DNA from: an uncultured Gemmobacter sp. | GTDB taxonomy: Bacteria > Pseudomonadota > Alphaproteobacteria > Rhodobacterales > Rhodobacteraceae | DNA: 6,584 nucleotides | Assembly: GCA_937983495.1 (NCBI GenBank) | Contig: CALKAA010000435.1 | Location: 1-6,584 of the forward strand | Direction: 5' to 3' | In this document: in pieces, positions 5,491 through 6,584 of the stretch | How the letters are laid out: every line of letters begins with the position of its first letter | Numbering within the stretch: the first letter of the stretch is position 1 | Notes under the pieces: model-generated | Database searches by the model: none | What the model was told of the DNA's origin: nothing | The model's input: the letters and a program-made list of their open reading frames with translations, nothing else | Position numbers and translations under genes: made by a program

Positions 5491-6537
5491 TTAGTTCAGC
5501 GGACCCATCGGGGTCTCGGCGGCGACGGCGGCTTGCGTCGCGGCCAGTTCCGGGTCGGACACGAGGCCATAGGCGGCCAGCGGGCCATCCGGGCCGGCCA
5601 TATCGTCGGACACGAAGAATTCGACATATTCCTTCAGGCCGGGGATCACGCCGATATGGGCTTTCTTCACATAGAAGTAGAGCGGGCGCGACACCGGGTA
5701 ATCGCCTTTCGAGATGGTCTCGACCGAGGGCACCACGCCGTTGATGGTGGCCACTTTCAGCTTGTCGGTGTTGTTCTGGTAGAAGGACAGGCCGAACACG
5801 CCGATCGCGGTCTTGTTGGCCGCGATGCGGGCCAGGGTTTCGGTATAGTCGCCGTCGATATCGACCGAGGCGCCGTCGGTGCGGACCTCAAGGCATTTCG
5901 AGACGGCTTCGTCTTTCTTGGCGTCGTCATCGGTGCCGGTCGAAGCCGCGACGAACAGGTCATAAGCGCCAGTGGCCTTGCAGCCTTCTTCCAGCAGCTC
6001 GATGTCGAACACTTCGCGCGTGCCGTGCTTGGTGCCGGGGATGAAGGCGAGGATGTCCTGCGCGGGCAGGGCGGCGTTCACATCCGACCACTTTTTCGCG
6101 GCATTGTCAGCCAGCGCGCCATCCTTGGCCACGGTCTTGCCCAGTGCGGCATAGACGTCAGCCGGGGTCAGCGCGAAATCGGGGCCTGCGATGTCGGAGG
6201 CAAAGACGATGCCGTCATAGCCGAAGCGCACTTCCATGATCTCGGCCACACCGTTGGTGTTGCAGAGGTCGATGTCGGATTGCTTGATGCGCGAGGAGGA
6301 GTTGGCGATGTCGATGGTGGTTTCGCCCACGCCTTCGCACATCTTCTTGCGGCCAGCGCCCGAACCGCCACCCTCGACCACCGGGGTCGGGAAATCGAAG
6401 TTTTCGCCAAAGGCCTCGGCCACGATGGTGGCATAGGGCAGCACGGTGGAGGAGCCGGCGACCTGGATATTGTCGCGGGCCATCGCGCCGGTGGTCGCGG
6501 CGGCGACCATGGCAATGGCGGAAACGGTGATCTTCAT
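5491..6537 (-). CDS. pstS: Periplasmic phosphate-binding protein PstS
   Basis: High-affinity phosphate receptor of the Pst importer. The 348-aa product begins with a Sec signal peptide (1-20, MKITVSAIAM to AMA, likely cut before RDNIQVAGSS). Phosphate-contact motifs are present: AGSSTVLP (27-34), the Gly/Ser loop VVEGGGSGAG (53-62), DIANSSS (76-82) and the PGTKHGTREVF segment (167-177). Cysteines at 67, 92, 186 and 215 may form disulphides in the periplasm. The frame stays open for 14 codons upstream, but those residues (MVSDWSSDVCSSDL) are translated adapter and not protein. M at 6537 is therefore the first genomic start available and suits the signal peptide, though a slightly earlier native start cannot be excluded. 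Only one genomic base remains upstream, so promoter, ribosome site and Pho box are missing. An intrinsic terminator follows the gene. Confidence 0.96.
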   Translation of the reverse strand: MKITVSAIAMVAAATTGAMARDNIQVAGSSTVLPYATIVAEAFGENFDFPTPVVEGGGSGAGRKKMCEGVGETTIDIANSSSRIKQSDIDLCNTNGVAEIMEVRFGYDGIVFASDIAGPDFALTPADVYAALGKTVAKDGALADNAAKKWSDVNAALPAQDILAFIPGTKHGTREVFDIELLEEGCKATGAYDLFVAASTGTDDDAKKDEAVSKCLEVRTDGASVDIDGDYTETLARIAANKTAIGVFGLSFYQNNTDKLKVATINGVVPSVETISKGDYPVSRPLYFYVKKAHIGVIPGLKEYVEFFVSDDMAGPDGPLAAYGLVSDPELAATQAAVAAETPMGPLN

Positions 6538-6538
6538 G

Positions 6539-6584
6539 AGATCGGAAGAGCACACGTCTGAACTCCAGTCACTGACCAATCTCG
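6539..6584 (+). other. Illumina TruSeq adapter (index 4), right contig end; not genomic
   Basis: From 6539 the sequence is AGATCGGAAGAGCACACGTC and continues as the TruSeq indexed adapter, with index TGACCA at 6573-6578 followed by ATCTCG. Bases 6539-6579 are the exact reverse complement of 1-41. The join falls one base before the pstS start codon, so both minus-strand and plus-strand frames running through it gain artificial residues (a false N-terminus on pstS, and a false IGRAHV C-terminus on an antisense frame). Confidence 0.98.

Noticed and set aside
6500..6538. Pho box or promoter for pstS
   Set aside because: Only one genomic base precedes the start codon, so the regulatory region is not in the window.
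4792..6561. Longest open frame in the window (589 codons, plus strand), ending in IGRAHV
   Set aside because: It is antisense to pstC and pstS, and its last residues are translated adapter.
6538..6579. Extra 14 residues at the PstS N-terminus
   Set aside because: They are translated adapter. The signal peptide begins at the ATG at 6537.
1..6584. Perfect 41-bp terminal inverted repeat (1-41 with 6539-6579), as if the window were a transposon
   Set aside because: Both arms are TruSeq adapter with the same index. No transposase is present and the interior is a housekeeping operon.

Overview
The window is an assembled contig carrying most of one bacterial phosphate-acquisition operon, pstS-pstC-pstA-pstB-phoU-phoB, entirely on the minus strand (transcribed from high to low coordinates). 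By eye the DNA is strongly G+C-rich with G/C-ending codons. Three features suggest an alphaproteobacterium, most likely of the Rhodobacterales: the gene order, the long N-terminal domains on both permeases, and the PstS sequence style. That placement is inferred from family resemblance; there is no rRNA or marker gene in the window to fix it.

Layout: bases 1-41 and 6539-6584 are not genomic. They are Illumina TruSeq indexed-adapter sequence (index 4), in outward-facing orientation, so the two ends form an artificial perfect 41-bp inverted repeat. Bases 42-402 hold no confident gene. They contain a 33-bp exact direct repeat that folds into a hairpin, several strong GC-rich inverted repeats, and possibly the C-terminal end of an unidentified plus-strand gene convergent with phoB. 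Bases 403-1095 are phoB, 1099-1836 phoU, 1851-2648 pstB, 2663-4009 pstA, 4006-5424 pstC and 5491-6537 pstS. The pstS coding sequence is complete from its likely ATG, but everything upstream of it (ribosome binding site, promoter, any Pho box) is cut off and replaced by adapter.

How the genes work together: PstS captures phosphate in the periplasm. The PstC-PstA channel with the PstB ATPase imports it. PhoU connects transporter state to the PhoR-PhoB two-component system, and PhoB is the response regulator that normally activates this same operon under phosphate starvation. phoR is not in the window. From pstC to phoB the genes are tightly packed (overlap of 4 bp, then gaps of 14, 14 and 3 bp). 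The one larger gap, between pstS and pstC, contains a textbook intrinsic terminator, which would favour many PstS molecules per membrane complex.

I looked for an undescribed system and did not find one. The coding content is a canonical Pst/Pho operon. The points worth attention are the adapter ends (which create false protein tails), the intra-operon terminator, and the repeat-rich stretch downstream of phoB.
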